Positions 21,596-32,276 of a stretch of DNA of 64,000 nt are shown piece after piece. The stretch is from contig JAWQUS010000003.1 of NCBI GenBank assembly GCA_036365455.1, positions 5,104,001 through 5,168,000 of the forward strand, written 5' to 3'. A program made the position numbers and the translations under genes. The notes beneath the pieces are model-generated. The model saw only the letters and a list, made by a program, of their open reading frames with translations, was not told the origin of the DNA and searched no databases. The DNA comes from Macrosoma leucophasiata. Its lineage: Eukaryota; Arthropoda; Insecta; Lepidoptera; Hedylidae. Position 1 is the stretch's first letter; each line of letters begins with the position of its first letter.

Positions 21596-21783
21596 GCAAA
21601 CATTTTTATAAAATGTCTAGAGATTTGCACAACTGCAATTAAAACTGAACGACAAGCTCCGCAATCTGAGATTGCGCAGAGACATCGGGAGTCTATGCGT
21701 ATTTTATCGTCTCTACACTGGTGAGTGCTCTGATGAACATTTAGATATGGTGCCACCGTCTCATTTATTATTGTTATCGCATT

Positions 21784-22153
21784 GAAGCGCGCATGGCCCA
21801 GCGGCTGGTGTAGATCGTAAGCGATCTGCTCGGTTAAGCAATACGGGCGCGATCGGGTAGTGTGATGGGTGACCGCTAGTGGCAAATTAAATGCGCGTTT
21901 CCGTGCTTCGGAGGGCACGTTAAGCCGTCGGTCCCGGTTGCTATCGATGGATAGCAGTCGTTAAACCTTGTCGGAGGCCTTATGGACGGTTTGAAAACAT
22001 CCGACAGTGGGTTGGCCACTAACCCACCCACCTCCACCAATCCGCATTGGAGCAGCGTGGTGGAGTAAGCTCCAGGCCTCCCCCCAAAAAAGGGGAGAGA
22101 CTCCTGCCCAGCAGTGGGACGTATAATGGGTTGCCATTATTATTATTTATTAT
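21784..22153 (+). repeat. 5S-rRNA-headed SINE, copy 1 (best)
   Basis: ~370 bp. Bases about 21820-21885 read ggttaagcaatacgggcgcg then gggtagtgtgatgggtgacc and gctagtgg. This follows the order of the internal promoter region of 5S rRNA (aagttaagc, gggc, gatgggtgaccgcc). The 3' end reads gcccagcagtgggacgta, atgggttgcc, then (att)n. Other copies: 23342, 45369, 49244. Confidence 0.75.
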
Positions 22154-22690
22154 ACTCGCTGAAGGGAGAAGTTCCATTTTCATTTCTGCCTAGATCGTGT
22201 CAATTGTGGTTCGAACTTCCCTCTGAGGTGTTCCCTCATTGCTTAAATATGGGGTTCTTCGAAAACGGCGTCAAAAGAGTCCTTCAATGCTGGCAGAGCG
22301 TTGGCAACTCAAACAACTCTCAACTGGTGTTGTAAATGGCCCGGTTGCTTGTCTGTCAACCTAGAGACATAAAAGAGGACTCACTTTATGAAATCCTGAG
22401 TACCTATTGAATGCCACTATGAAACTTAATATTGAAATGGACACAATGATTGAAAGTTGTTAGCGGCGAAAGTTAATTTCACGCGAAATAGACTTCCAAC
22501 GCAAATATTTAAACAACCTGTAGCCTAGTGACTTTTGACTTAAGTACAGGAAAGTTTCATCTCTCAAAGAGCGAAAACGACAATAAATTGACAATGGCAA
22601 TTATAAGATTAGCTATTTTTCACTTTCACGGGTGTATTAATAAGGAAAATTGACTGGAATTCTCTTCAGTTTTTTCTTCTTTCATTTTTA
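22154..22690. other. No feature recognised
   Basis: A 73-residue frame (22114-22335) starts inside the 5S-headed repeat and has no recognisable domain. Confidence 0.45.
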
Positions 22691-22697
22691 TTTTCGA

Positions 22698-22984
22698 CTA
22701 GCTGACCCGGCAAACTTCGTATTGCCTCAGAATGAAATAATGTGTAAAGGTTTTATATATTCGGACTATTTGTATGGGAAAACGAAGTTGTGTTTTTTAC
22801 TATTCCCCTTCAATTTATTCATATTTTGTTACCTTTTAATTAAACCTTTCCTGGGCTTCACCTTAACTTTAACTTTAGTTTTGAATTATTTCTGATTCAA
22901 AACTAAAGTTAACCAAATCGGTAGAGCCGTTCTCGAGTTTTATTTAGCGAGACTAACGAACAGCAATTGATTTTTATATATATC
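22698..22984 (-). mobile_element. Non-autonomous Helitron with internal hairpin
   Basis: Minus strand ends gccgggtcagCTAG; starts near atatatataaaaatcaattg. Contains a perfect 18-bp inverted repeat at 22869-22886/22895-22912. Confidence 0.7.
22869..22912. repeat. Perfect 18-bp hairpin
   Basis: ttaactttagttttgaat, loop tatttctg, attcaaaactaaagttaa. Confidence 0.85.
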
Positions 22985-22986
22985 TC

Positions 22987-23107
22987 ATGGTAACGCATCT
23001 GCATTTTGACCTCGGACTTTGTGTGGGTGTGTGTAGGCTGCAGTCATCACTTAACATCAATGTGAACTGCATGCTTGTTTGCCACTTCCATTACATTAAA
23101 AAAAAAA
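22987..23107 (+). repeat. SINE-A tail, 5'-truncated
   Basis: tggtaacgcatctgcatttt to the oligo-A tail after ccacttccattacatt. Confidence 0.75.
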
Positions 23108-23341
23108 CATTTATTATGCTCGGGCTATACTTGTCACTATTGTTGATGTCAATGCTGGGCAACGCGATAAGAGATCTACGTTTGGCAGGCGGATTGGCGA
23201 TCGCAGTGACGGTAGTTTTATCGCGAGATACTGCGGCCCATCCCGCGTTGTTATATTTAGTACCGTCCTATTAGAATGGTTTAATCGCCATTGTTAGGTT
23301 GACAGACTGGGTGGACGGGTCGTCACGTCTCGACACCACCA

Positions 23342-23707
23342 ATGTAATAATAATGGCAACCCATTATACGTCCCACTGCTGGGCACGAGTCTCTCCCCTT
23401 TTTTGGGGGGAGGCCTGGAGCTTACTCCACCACGCTGCTCCAATGCGGATTGGTGGAGGTGGGTGGGTTAGTGGCCAACCCACTGTCGGATGTTTTCAAA
23501 CCGCCCATAAGGCCTCCGACAAGGTTTAACGACTGCTATCCATCGATAGCAACCGGGACCGACGGCTTAACGTGCCCTCCGAAGCACGGAAACGCGCATT
23601 TAATTTGCCACTAGCGGTCACCCATCTCACTACCCGACCGTCCCGACCATCACTTAACCGAGCAGATCGGTTACGATCTACACCAGCCGCCGGGCCATGC
23701 GCGCTTC
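23342..23707 (-). repeat. 5S-rRNA-headed SINE, copy 2
   Basis: Reverse orientation; 3' tail (attattatt) at 23342, 5S-like block around 23600-23670 (cactagcggtcacccatct). Confidence 0.75.
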
Positions 23708-25184
23708 AACTACTAAAGTACCTAATAAACACCAAAAAATATTCACCCCCAGTGTTTTATAAAAATTGGAGGTTACTCACGTTTTTAACCAGGTAATAGG
23801 ATGAAAAGAATTTTGGAAACTTCTTAAATATTAAGGCCGGTTCCAGAATAGTTAAAGCGACTTAAGGTGATCTTACAAGGTCTTATGGGAACAGTAGTGC
23901 GTTCGGAAGTTAGCAAGCGGCAGGTAGTGGACCGACTCTACGCATTATGGCACTTAAGGGAGTTGGATATTTATTACTGGAGTAGTGCGGGTTTATTGTG
24001 GTGATCTTTGTAATTAAGCCTGTATTTTGTGAAATGCCCGTGATTGTTGCGGTAAATTAAGAAATTGACTAGTCGTTTTAGTATTGAAACATACATAACA
24101 TATGTGTAGATATGTTAGACAACATCATATAAAATTAATTCACCTCCAACATCACATTGAAATTGCTTAAAGAATCGCTTATATGATAAAGTCTTTTAAA
24201 AATATTTGTTTTTGAACTGCCATCTTGGAAACCACGGGAATGACAACGATTAAGAAAATGGTACCAATTGAGGTGAAAATTCCTTCCTTTGCATTAAATC
24301 GACCCTTTTAGGGAACGGACAGTTGGTATACATGAGACCTTTTATCCGAACACTTCCTGCCATCCCTAGCTTACTTTTGGCGACCATAAAATAAAATAAA
24401 AAAATAGATATTTATGAGTATACATAGTGTGTATATCAGGGACCCAAACAAGCACGTGTAACGAAAATAAATTATTTTTTTATAGAAAGGCCTTTAGAGG
24501 ATGAATTAAAAAAAAAAGTATTGCAAACTAGATTGTATGATATATAACATTTAAGGTCTAAATGTGAGGATTTCAGACCAACATTTTTAATAATTTTAAA
24601 ATAAATACTTTTTAAGTTATTTAATTTATTGTATTTCCTAACCTTCTTATTTCTAATACCAGAAAGCCTAAAATTTTGAGAAAATATCTTTATAAGATTA
24701 AGAACTATAGATTACAGGCATACCTATGAGAAACTATATTATTAAGGGAAACGTAAAATAAAACGAGAAAAAAATTGTACAGAACCCTGACAACGTGAGT
24801 CCGACTCTTCGTGTCTAATTAAACCATGCAGATGGAGAGGAAAACAGCTCGTTACAAACAAGAGTCGACCAAAAGCAATTTTGCCTGTCACCAACACAAA
24901 ACGTCCATAAACACTTTAGTGTTACATGTTTAAAATGCATTACCTAGGTACCTACTGTAGACCACGTGTAAGCTAATAGCGAATGCGGGAGCTGAGTAAA
25001 TTAAATTGCTATGTTGTCTAGACCGTTTTTTCTACAAAAACGTTAAGTTGGCCTACATTCCACAATTTTAGCACCTGGACTGGTGATATAGTATGTTATT
25101 TTAATGGTTTTATTATCTCTATTATATCCGTATGTATGTACCATGTATACGTATTAGTACAATTATCTATTATCTATCTATCTA
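23708..25184. other. No gene recognised
   Basis: AT-rich. A short agaaccctgacaacgtgagt-type piece at 24779 resembles the end of the ggttcc-hairpin repeat family. (tatc)n microsatellite at 25163-25190. Confidence 0.45.
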
Positions 25185-26472
25185 TCTACATAATACAAAA
25201 ATCAATTGCTGTTCGTTAGTCTCGCGAAACCTCGAGAACGGCTTTACCGATTTGGCTAATTTTGGTTTTAAATGATTTTTGGAAGTCCAGGGAAGGTTAA
25301 AAGGTAAGAAAATATGAAGAAATTGAAGGGATATAGTAAAAAAACTAGCAAGAACACAAAAACTTATTCAACGCGTACAGAACGCATGTGCCCGTTTCTG
25401 CTTTGACATTTCGCCGAGGGCTCATGTTAGCCCATATTTAAACAAACATGGTCTGCTCAAAATTAAACATCGTCGTAAATTACATTTAGCAACAATGCTT
25501 TTCGGCGTAATAAAAAATAAAACCCCAGCATATCTCTTTGAAAAATTATCTTGGGCGTCTAGTTATAAACACTCTGGGTCTCGTAAGTGCGCACCTCACC
25601 TTTTAACATTCTCACATAGTTCAGCCGCTTTTCGAGGAAGCTTTCGTTATGCCGCTACTAGATGTTGGAATAATATCCCACCACCATTAAGGGACCTAAA
25701 AAGTATTAATAGTTTCCGACTTAAACTTTTAAAAAAAAATTGAATATAGTTCAAAAAGAACAGGAAAACCTAAGGCATGACACCAGTGCAATTTAAGTTG
25801 ATATATGAACTATGGACTATGATGTGTATACGTTTACGTATACTTATTAATGAGAAGATGTAGTCTGGAAATAGATGTAATTTATTCATATAGTACTTTT
25901 TTTTTCTTTTCTTTTTTTATAAAAACCTTAAACAAATTATCGTACAAGGTACTTATTTGCTAACATTGTATTTTTATTTTCTCTCCTTTAATTTTGTTTC
26001 TTTTTTTTTGTAACAATTCATTCATTGACTGTAGATGTTTTAACATACATATATTTTATATCTGTATTTCTACTTGAGAAAAGTTGGAAGATGTGCTTTT
26101 TTTACCAAATTTTGTTTTTTTCGCTTTTAATTTGCTTTATTATGTAAAATTGTTATTGTTAAGACTCTTATTTATCTTTAACGTTGCTGAAGTACGGAAG
26201 ACCAGCGCCGGTCGTTTTTCTTTTCGACCAGCACAATGCTGAGTTAGGACCAGTTTGTAGAAATGCACCACTATGGATCATATTGATATTACATTGTAAA
26301 TTTATACCTACGATAGTGTGCAACATTGTTACAAATAAACGCTTTTTATTATTTATTTATTATTATTAATAAAAACCACAATTTTATTTTCCCCTACAAA
26401 TAGTCCGTATCTATCAAATCTTTGACACATTATTTAATTGTGAGGCAATACGAAGTTTGCCGGGTCAGCTAG
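25185..26472 (+). mobile_element. Helitron split by a LINE
   Basis: 5' half 25185-25343 (caattgctgttcgttagtct, ccgatttggctaattttggt) and 3' half 26369-26472 (ends gccgggtcagCTAG|T) are separated by a LINE 3' fragment. The uninterrupted copy is seen at 29868-30124. Confidence 0.75.
25344..26368 (+). pseudogene. LINE C-terminal fragment (Jockey/CR1-like)
   Basis: An open frame from about 25345 to 25743 encodes the extreme C-terminus of a non-LTR polyprotein: TQKLIQRVQNACARFCF, HVSPYLNKHGLLKIKHRR, KNKTPAYLFEKL, then RCWNNIPPPLRDLKSINSFR. No catalytic motifs remain. A 3' UTR with long T/A-rich stretches follows, ending attgttacaaataaacgc and a (ttatta)n tail, before the Helitron sequence resumes. 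Confidence 0.75.
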
Positions 26473-26752
26473 TAAATTATAGATTTGACATCCGTGGTTC
26501 ACTCACGAAGCTGCGTTGTGTCGTCGATGACTCACGCTAAGGTTCCTGTTGAAAACCAGCGTCAGGTACCTCGTGTATGAAGTTACATGACATTTGCTGA
26601 ACAGGACACCTCTTTGGCAACCGTGCGACACATATTAGTGATGAAACAAATATATTTTTTTAGGCAAAAGGCTAAAAATTTAAACTCTCCTTCAGCTATT
26701 TCTCCGCGTGCCGCTTACAAACGGTCCTGCTTCAAATTGTTATTACTGGGCA

Positions 26753-26832
26753 ATCTAACCGGAACACGATAGTGCTGAACACTACCATTTGGCGGCAGAT
26801 ACAATGGATAATGAGGTGATGCCTACGCCCTC
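26753..26832 (-). repeat. SINE-A fragment
   Basis: cggaacacgatagtgctgaa to tgatgcctacgccctcc. Confidence 0.65.
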
Positions 26833-26909
26833 CATCCAGGCATTGTCTGAAGGTCAATCAGGGGTCTGTTGAAAAAAAAAATTCGGAGCACGACAATGTA
26901 TTTTTGAAT

Positions 26910-27147
26910 TTCACTGGTGGTAGAGTTCCAAGTGTAGGAGCTTGAGGGCGTAGGCACCATCGCATTACCAAACATATCTACCGCTAAATGGTAGTGTTCG
27001 GCACTATCGTGTTCCGGTTAGATGGTAATGTATGTTCCCGTAATCACAGAGACATGACACCTTAGGTCTCAGGGGTGGCAACGCATCTGCATCTTGACGT
27101 CTGGTTTTTTGCATGCTTGTTTGCCGCCTTCCTTACATAAAAAAAAC
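26910..27147 (+). repeat. SINE-A copy
   Basis: tttcactggtggtagagttc to oligo-A; lacks about 50 bases near the tail. Confidence 0.8.
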
Positions 27148-27211
27148 CTGCCTGCTCCATTCTTGCATTCCGTTAGCAATAATGTTAAGTATGTTATATG
27201 CTCCTTATGGA

Positions 27212-27646
27212 CTTATTACACGACTCGGTATTCAGGGTCCGGGAGAAAGGTTGGACGTGGCCTCGCACCGGGTTGCCGCTTATTACACTATCCGGTTGAC
27301 AGGGCCCTAACTTAGTCACAGTACAAATATGAACAGTATGGAAACTACGTACAATACGTTGAAATGGCACAATCACACAAACATGCGCATCGACGAGGCC
27401 CCTAAGCGGTTCTCGTGGTGCTGCAGCACCGAGTCACTCACTACTCGAGCGTCGATTCGCATGTTTGTGTAAGTGTGCCGTTTTGAACGTTTTGTACGTA
27501 GTTTACATACTGTTCATATCTGTACTATGTGTAGTTAGGGCGTTATGCTGATCGGGCCGCTCCGGTAATTAGGGACTCTAACTCCCTAAATGTTACATTA
27601 CCCTGACCCTTGCTATCGGACCCTGAATACCGTGCCATGTAATAAG
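27212..27646. mobile_element. Large foldback MITE, copy 1
   Basis: Outer ends cggtattcagggtccg and cggaccctgaataccg are exact inverted repeats; cttatta/taataag close the element. A second inverted pair lies inside (27305-27396 against 27450-27540: tatgaacagtatg, aaactacgtacaa, acacaaacatgcg), centred on the palindrome ggtgctgcagcacc. No coding capacity. A shorter relative is at 47709-47936. Confidence 0.75.
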
Positions 27647-27939
27647 GCCATTAACCTATAATGTAAGCGGCCGGGATGTTATGGATGGCACAAAGAATTT
27701 TTAAGCCCACGCATAAATCTCTTCGTGGCCCGTTCTTTTTCCTTGTTACTTTTGACCTTGTAACGACATAAAAGGGACAAAGTTTTACAAAGTCTAATAA
27801 ATTTTCGTCACAAGTTTTATTTTTAAACTATAATAGCGAGTGGGGCGAGTGTAATAAAGAACGGCAAGTTTTGCATATTTGAGTATTATTTTTTTGTAAA
27901 TCGTAACTACACATTACTTTCTATTCTAGTAATGGTTTA

Positions 27940-28040
27940 ACTGGTAGAGAACGCTCTTAGCGTTAAGTGCGCCATTTGTAACAATATTGTATGTGTATTG
28001 TGATAATAAAGACTTCATAAATAAATGAAAATAAATCTTA
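27940..28040 (+). repeat. LINE 3' terminal fragment
   Basis: aactggtagagaacgctctt, gttaagtgcgccatttgtaa, gtgataataaagacttc, then (aaat)n. Confidence 0.55.
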
Positions 28041-28068
28041 TTAGATTTTTTATAATTCGAATGTTAAA

Positions 28069-28245
28069 TCTATACTAATATTATAAAGCTGAAGAGTTTG
28101 TTTGTTTGAACGCGCTTATCTCAGGAACTACGGATCCGATTTCAAAAATTCTTTCAGTCTTAGATAGCCCACTTATCAAGGCTATAGGCTATGTATCATC
28201 ACGCTGTGACAAATAGGGACGGAGCAGCTCGGGCGAAGCCGGGGC
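28069..28245 (+). mobile_element. Helitron-like element, 3' end decayed
   Basis: TCTATACTAATATTATAAAG start, body with tctcaggaactacggatccg, tail gggcgaagccggggcgg; CTAG not retained. Confidence 0.65.
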
Positions 28246-28639
28246 GGTTCAATAAAATGTTAAATGTTGTTCCGCGAAATTAACGTTCTACCAAATTTTC
28301 AAGGTTGATATTTTTGCTCTATGAAGAAGGAATCCAAGAATGATAGAATATTACTTTTATTCAATACTCAGAACTGTGGTGCGATCTATAGAAATTATAG
28401 TCAACTTCGTTATTGCTATCAATTTTTCATGTCAGTTTGTTAAACCTTAAAAGCAATAACGATAATCTATCATTATCACTTGTTTATCACCTACGAAAGC
28501 AAGAACACAAGAACGTCAGTCAAATTGTCTCTGTTGCTTTTAAAGGAGGTATAAATTTAAAAGTCGGAAGCCTAAACAATTTTTTTCAAGGATTTTATTG
28601 CTTGGCGTGCTTCGCATGGCTAATATGTATACTCGTGCC

Positions 28640-28790
28640 AAATCCTATCCTTGTACTAAGTATAGCTTTCTAGTATAGGTACCTATCTACGTCATAACCT
28701 ACAAACATAGCTGCGGACAGAACAGATGGACTAACGGACATGGCGCAACTATAAAAAGGGTTCCTTGTAGGCTACGGAACCCAAAAGCAG
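28640..28790 (+). repeat. ggttcc-hairpin repeat, 3' end
   Basis: ggacatggcgcaactataaa then gggttccttgtaggctacgg aaccc. Confidence 0.5.
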
Positions 28791-29390
28791 AATAAAATAA
28801 ATATTTAAGTAGAGCATATTATTATACTCTCCTAGAAAATCTCTCTCTCTCACTCTCTCTTTAAAAATTTAATTATCACATGTGCTATTAATTTTTTTTT
28901 ACAGATTATGATACGGATCCTTTGGAGCGCGAGTCCGACTCGCGCTTGGACGATTTTTTTATAACATACAGATATGAATTACAAGCTAACCTTGCCAAAG
29001 GTAGACCATAGACTAAATGAAAAACCGACGGCAAAGTTGATTAGCATTTATATTTCAGCAATAGCGTAGTACAAAAATATTGTAATATCCCATCGTTTCC
29101 ACGAAACTCGTAATATGAAAGAACAGCGTATTTTGTATTCAGCCTATAAAATGCAAATCGGGCTCACAGGCTAAGCATTTGTTATGTAATAAAAACGCAG
29201 GGCAATTGTATCTCATAAGAGTGTTATACTCGTACGTATCGCGAGTTGTATATTTAGAAAAGTCGTGAGTTTATGACGTAAAGAAAGGCACTTCTGTAAT
29301 TTGACTTCATCCGAAAGACGTCCACTCGACAAAGCCTTCCCCTAAGGCGTCGACAAGAGTGCTGTGTTATTATGGGAGAATATGCGGAGT

Positions 29391-29675
29391 ATGGTAGAGC
29401 TCCAGTGACGGAGCTCGCGGGCGTAGGCACCACCCCATTACCTAATATACTTGCCGCTAAACCGCTACCATGTTCAGCACTATCGTGTTCCGGTCAGGTG
29501 GTAATGTACGGCCCTGTAATTTCCGGCACAGAGGTATAACACCTTAGGCCTCAGGAGTGGTAACGCATCTGCATTTTGACCTTGGTCTTTGTGTGAATGT
29601 CTATAGGCTGCTATCATCACATAACATCAATGTGAACTGCATGCTTGTTTGCCAATTCTATGACATAAAAAAAAA
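29391..29675 (+). repeat. SINE-A, near full length
   Basis: tggtagagctccagtgacgg to oligo-A; one of the least diverged copies. Confidence 0.85.
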
Positions 29676-29796
29676 TGCGGATAGGCGCATTTGCAATCAC
29701 AGTGGCAGTAGTTTTATCGGAGACATCGGGTAGCTGCTGTTCATCCCACGTTATAACAAGCGTCAGTAATAAATTCATTAACAGCTCATATTAACT

Positions 29797-29849
29797 GTTA
29801 CTTTTCTACCCTTCCTCACAATTTGATTGTGAAAAGGTAGAAAAGTAAC
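29797..29849. repeat. Interrupted hairpin
   Basis: Arms gttacttttctacc and ggtagaaaagtaac (14 bp perfect) enclose a second stem tcacaa/ttgtga. Confidence 0.75.
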
Positions 29850-29867
29850 AAATAAGATTGCTAATTA

Positions 29868-30124
29868 TCTACATATACATAAAAATCAATTGCTGTTCGT
29901 TAGTCTCGCTAAAACTCGAGAACGGCTAAACCGATTTGGTTAATTTTAGTTTTAAATTATTTTTGGAAGCCCAGGGAAGGTTTAAAAGGTAAGAAAAAAT
30001 GAAGAAATTGAAGGGAAATAGTAACAACCACAATTTAATTTTTTCATACAAATAGTCCGTATATTTCAAACCTTTCACACATTATTTCATTGTGAGGCAA
30101 TACGAAGATTGCCGGGTCAGCTAG
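29868..30124 (+). mobile_element. Non-autonomous Helitron, complete
   Basis: A|TC start, ends gccgggtcagCTAG|T. 257 bp. Confidence 0.75.
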
Positions 30125-30150
30125 TATTATTATAATTAGCTTGACAAGGA

Positions 30151-30339
30151 ATGTACACAGTAGATGTTCCTAAAATTCAAACCAAACGTTTCGGCTCTAC
30201 GTTTATAATGCGAATAGCCAAGGAATGGAACAGCCTGCCGAATTCGCAACAGCAAGTCTTTAATTATGAATTCGTCTATTTTACCTCTGCCTACACTCCA
30301 CCAGGGAATAAACCATGTAATAATGTTACATCTGAATGA
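30151..30339 (+). pseudogene. LINE-derived C-terminal remnant
   Basis: A 62-residue frame contains FGSTFIMRIAKEWNSLPNS, a motif I associate with the C-terminus of lepidopteran non-LTR polyproteins (a tryptophan-rich 'W..LP' end). The residues that follow do not continue the match. No reverse-transcriptase motifs. Confidence 0.45.
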
Positions 30340-30963
30340 GAAATCAAGGTAAAGTTATAAAGTTAATTGTTTAAAGTTTTAATTACACTTCTGAAGTCAC
30401 GAACAGCTTAAGGCGTACACATTGCAGCGCATCACAGACAAGAAGTTAACGCCTCAAGGGAAATTTTATTTGGTTTAAACTCCCCTTGGGTCCCTCGTTT
30501 TAAATTGTGCTTTGTTCGTACTCGTTTTTGTTTTATTTTATAAATATTCGGTTTAAAAAAAGTAATGCCTATGTTAATGTGTGAATCCTACATCCTAATT
30601 TAAAATTATTGCATCATCATAGAACCCCGGAAGGTGATGATATTTTCAATAATAATTTATTTAAAACAAGTCTACGAAATATAGTAATATCTTTATCTCT
30701 TATTTTGATTCATAAGGAAACCTCTCGTTTTCAGCGCTTCAACAAACAAAATTTAATTATTTTTTACCGGTTCAATTTCCGAACTTACAATATTTTGTTT
30801 CATTTGATTATACGACGGCGCGGCACGTATAAAAGAAACGAAGTAAAGCATTTGCGATTATAATTAACTAGCTGTTGCTTGCGGCTTCGCCCGCGTGGAT
30901 GTCGTTTTATAAATAACTAAGTACCCTATTTTCTTCTCAAAGTACCAAATTTCATTAAAATTG

Positions 30964-32190
30964 ATTGAAGTAAAACTATTTTTACGGATTTATCTCGCGT
31001 ATATTAAACTAAAATGATTTTTAAAATCAACCCGACGTTTCGGTCGCTTTTCAGCTTCCGTTTTCCCGGGCAGACTGAGGTGACATTTGTCTGACAGAAG
31101 TTTGAAAAATTATATGTAGCTACCTCCATCGATTTCGTAAACGCCTTGCGTAGCGTTCAGGATTAACACAATAATTACTTATGGTATCTTGAGGTCTTGC
31201 AGACTGCTGCGGCTGGGATTTAATCTTGCTAAGTATAGGATCCCATGATGTTGATAATCGCCATCCATCTTCTCTATTGAAATTTGGGTGTTTTTTAATT
31301 TCAATAGCCTCGCGTACCATTCGTGGAATGGGTTTGTGTTCTCTAGCGAGTATTTGAATTTTATCAAACCGGATGTAATGGTTCGGCTTATCCGCTATGT
31401 GTTCACAGACTGCAGACCTCCCTGTTCTTCGGTTTTTGACATCAGCAATGTGCTCTTTAACGCGGGTGGATACAGCTCTCTTCGTTTGACCAATATATGA
31501 GAGTCCACAATCACAATCTAATTTATAAATGCCAGAATTTTGTAATGGAATATTACTTTTAATGGGTCTTAAATACTGATGAATCTTTTTATATGGTTTG
31601 AAAACTGTTTTAATGGAATTCTTTTTTAAAATGTTGCTGATTTTATCTGTGACACCCTTAACGTAAGGTAGTATGGCTGGTTGTCGTTCTACTGTAGGTG
31701 GTTTCACGCGGCCTCTGTGACGGACGGGTGGTACATGGAGCTTGTTGTTATGTAGCACCTGGCGTAGGTGCTTCAGCTCCCCCTGAAGATGGTGGTCGTC
31801 ACAGATGCCTCGTGCTCTCTGAAATAGAGATGAGCCAACGGCAGATAAATGTGCCGGGTGATGGTGTGATTCACCATTAAGGTACCTATCAGTATGGGTA
31901 GACTTCCTAAACACAGTGTGACTGAGTGTGTTATTGGTTTTTCTAATTAATAAAGTATCTAAGAAGGCTAATTTATTGTCCTGTTCCAATTCCATAGTGA
32001 ATTTGATTTTATGGTGTATGGAATTGAGATGTGAAAGAAAAACAGAAACATTATTGCTATCCAATATGGTGAATGTTAGTTTAATATAGTTTAGTTTAAG
32101 TTATAGTTATAGTTTAGTTTAATATACGCGAGATAAATCCGTAAAAATAGTTTTATTTCAATGAGTGTAGCTCGCGAAAACCTAAGAACA
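30964..32190 (-). mobile_element. Penelope-like element with 13-bp TSD
   Basis: The insertion is bounded by ttcattaaaattg at 30951-30963 and 32191-32203. Both ends carry the same block in inverted orientation (aaactatttttacggattta, ctcgcgtatattaaac), as expected for PLE terminal repeats. The element is 5'-truncated: it encodes only the C-terminal part of the polyprotein. Confidence 0.85.
31120..32064 (-). CDS. PLE polyprotein C-terminus with GIY-YIG nuclease
   Basis: A 314-residue open frame with no stop. The first ~45 residues (ELEQDNKLAFLDTLLIRK) match the region after the reverse-transcriptase palm in Penelope-like elements. A basic linker follows, then a GIY-YIG nuclease: GIY at 178-180, YIG at 190-192, TRVKEH at 200-205 and a candidate catalytic Glu near 252-254. 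It ends RYARRLRNRWR. The reverse-transcriptase catalytic motifs are absent, so the copy is 5'-truncated and could not move on its own. The initiator is not a normal ATG in context. Homologous to 1-501, which has one in-frame stop. Confidence 0.85.
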   Translation of the reverse strand: MDSNNVSVFLSHLNSIHHKIKFTMELEQDNKLAFLDTLLIRKTNNTLSHTVFRKSTHTDRYLNGESHHHPAHLSAVGSSLFQRARGICDDHHLQGELKHLRQVLHNNKLHVPPVRHRGRVKPPTVERQPAILPYVKGVTDKISNILKKNSIKTVFKPYKKIHQYLRPIKSNIPLQNSGIYKLDCDCGLSYIGQTKRAVSTRVKEHIADVKNRRTGRSAVCEHIADKPNHYIRFDKIQILAREHKPIPRMVREAIEIKKHPNFNREDGWRLSTSWDPILSKIKSQPQQSARPQDTISNYCVNPERYARRLRNRWR

Positions 32191-32276
32191 TTCATTAAAA
32201 TTGGTTTAGACGTTTGGACGTGAGAAGGTAGCAGACAGTCAGGCCGAGTTACTTTCGCATTTATAATAAGTAGGGA

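Larger units (their letters stand above)
30868..32276 (-). mobile_element. Helitron split by a Penelope-like element
   Basis: On the minus strand the element starts A|TCCCTACTTATTATAAATG (32276) and ends gcttcg..caacagCTAG|T (30868). It is interrupted at 30964-32190. The uninterrupted relative is 46751-46970. Confidence 0.8.
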
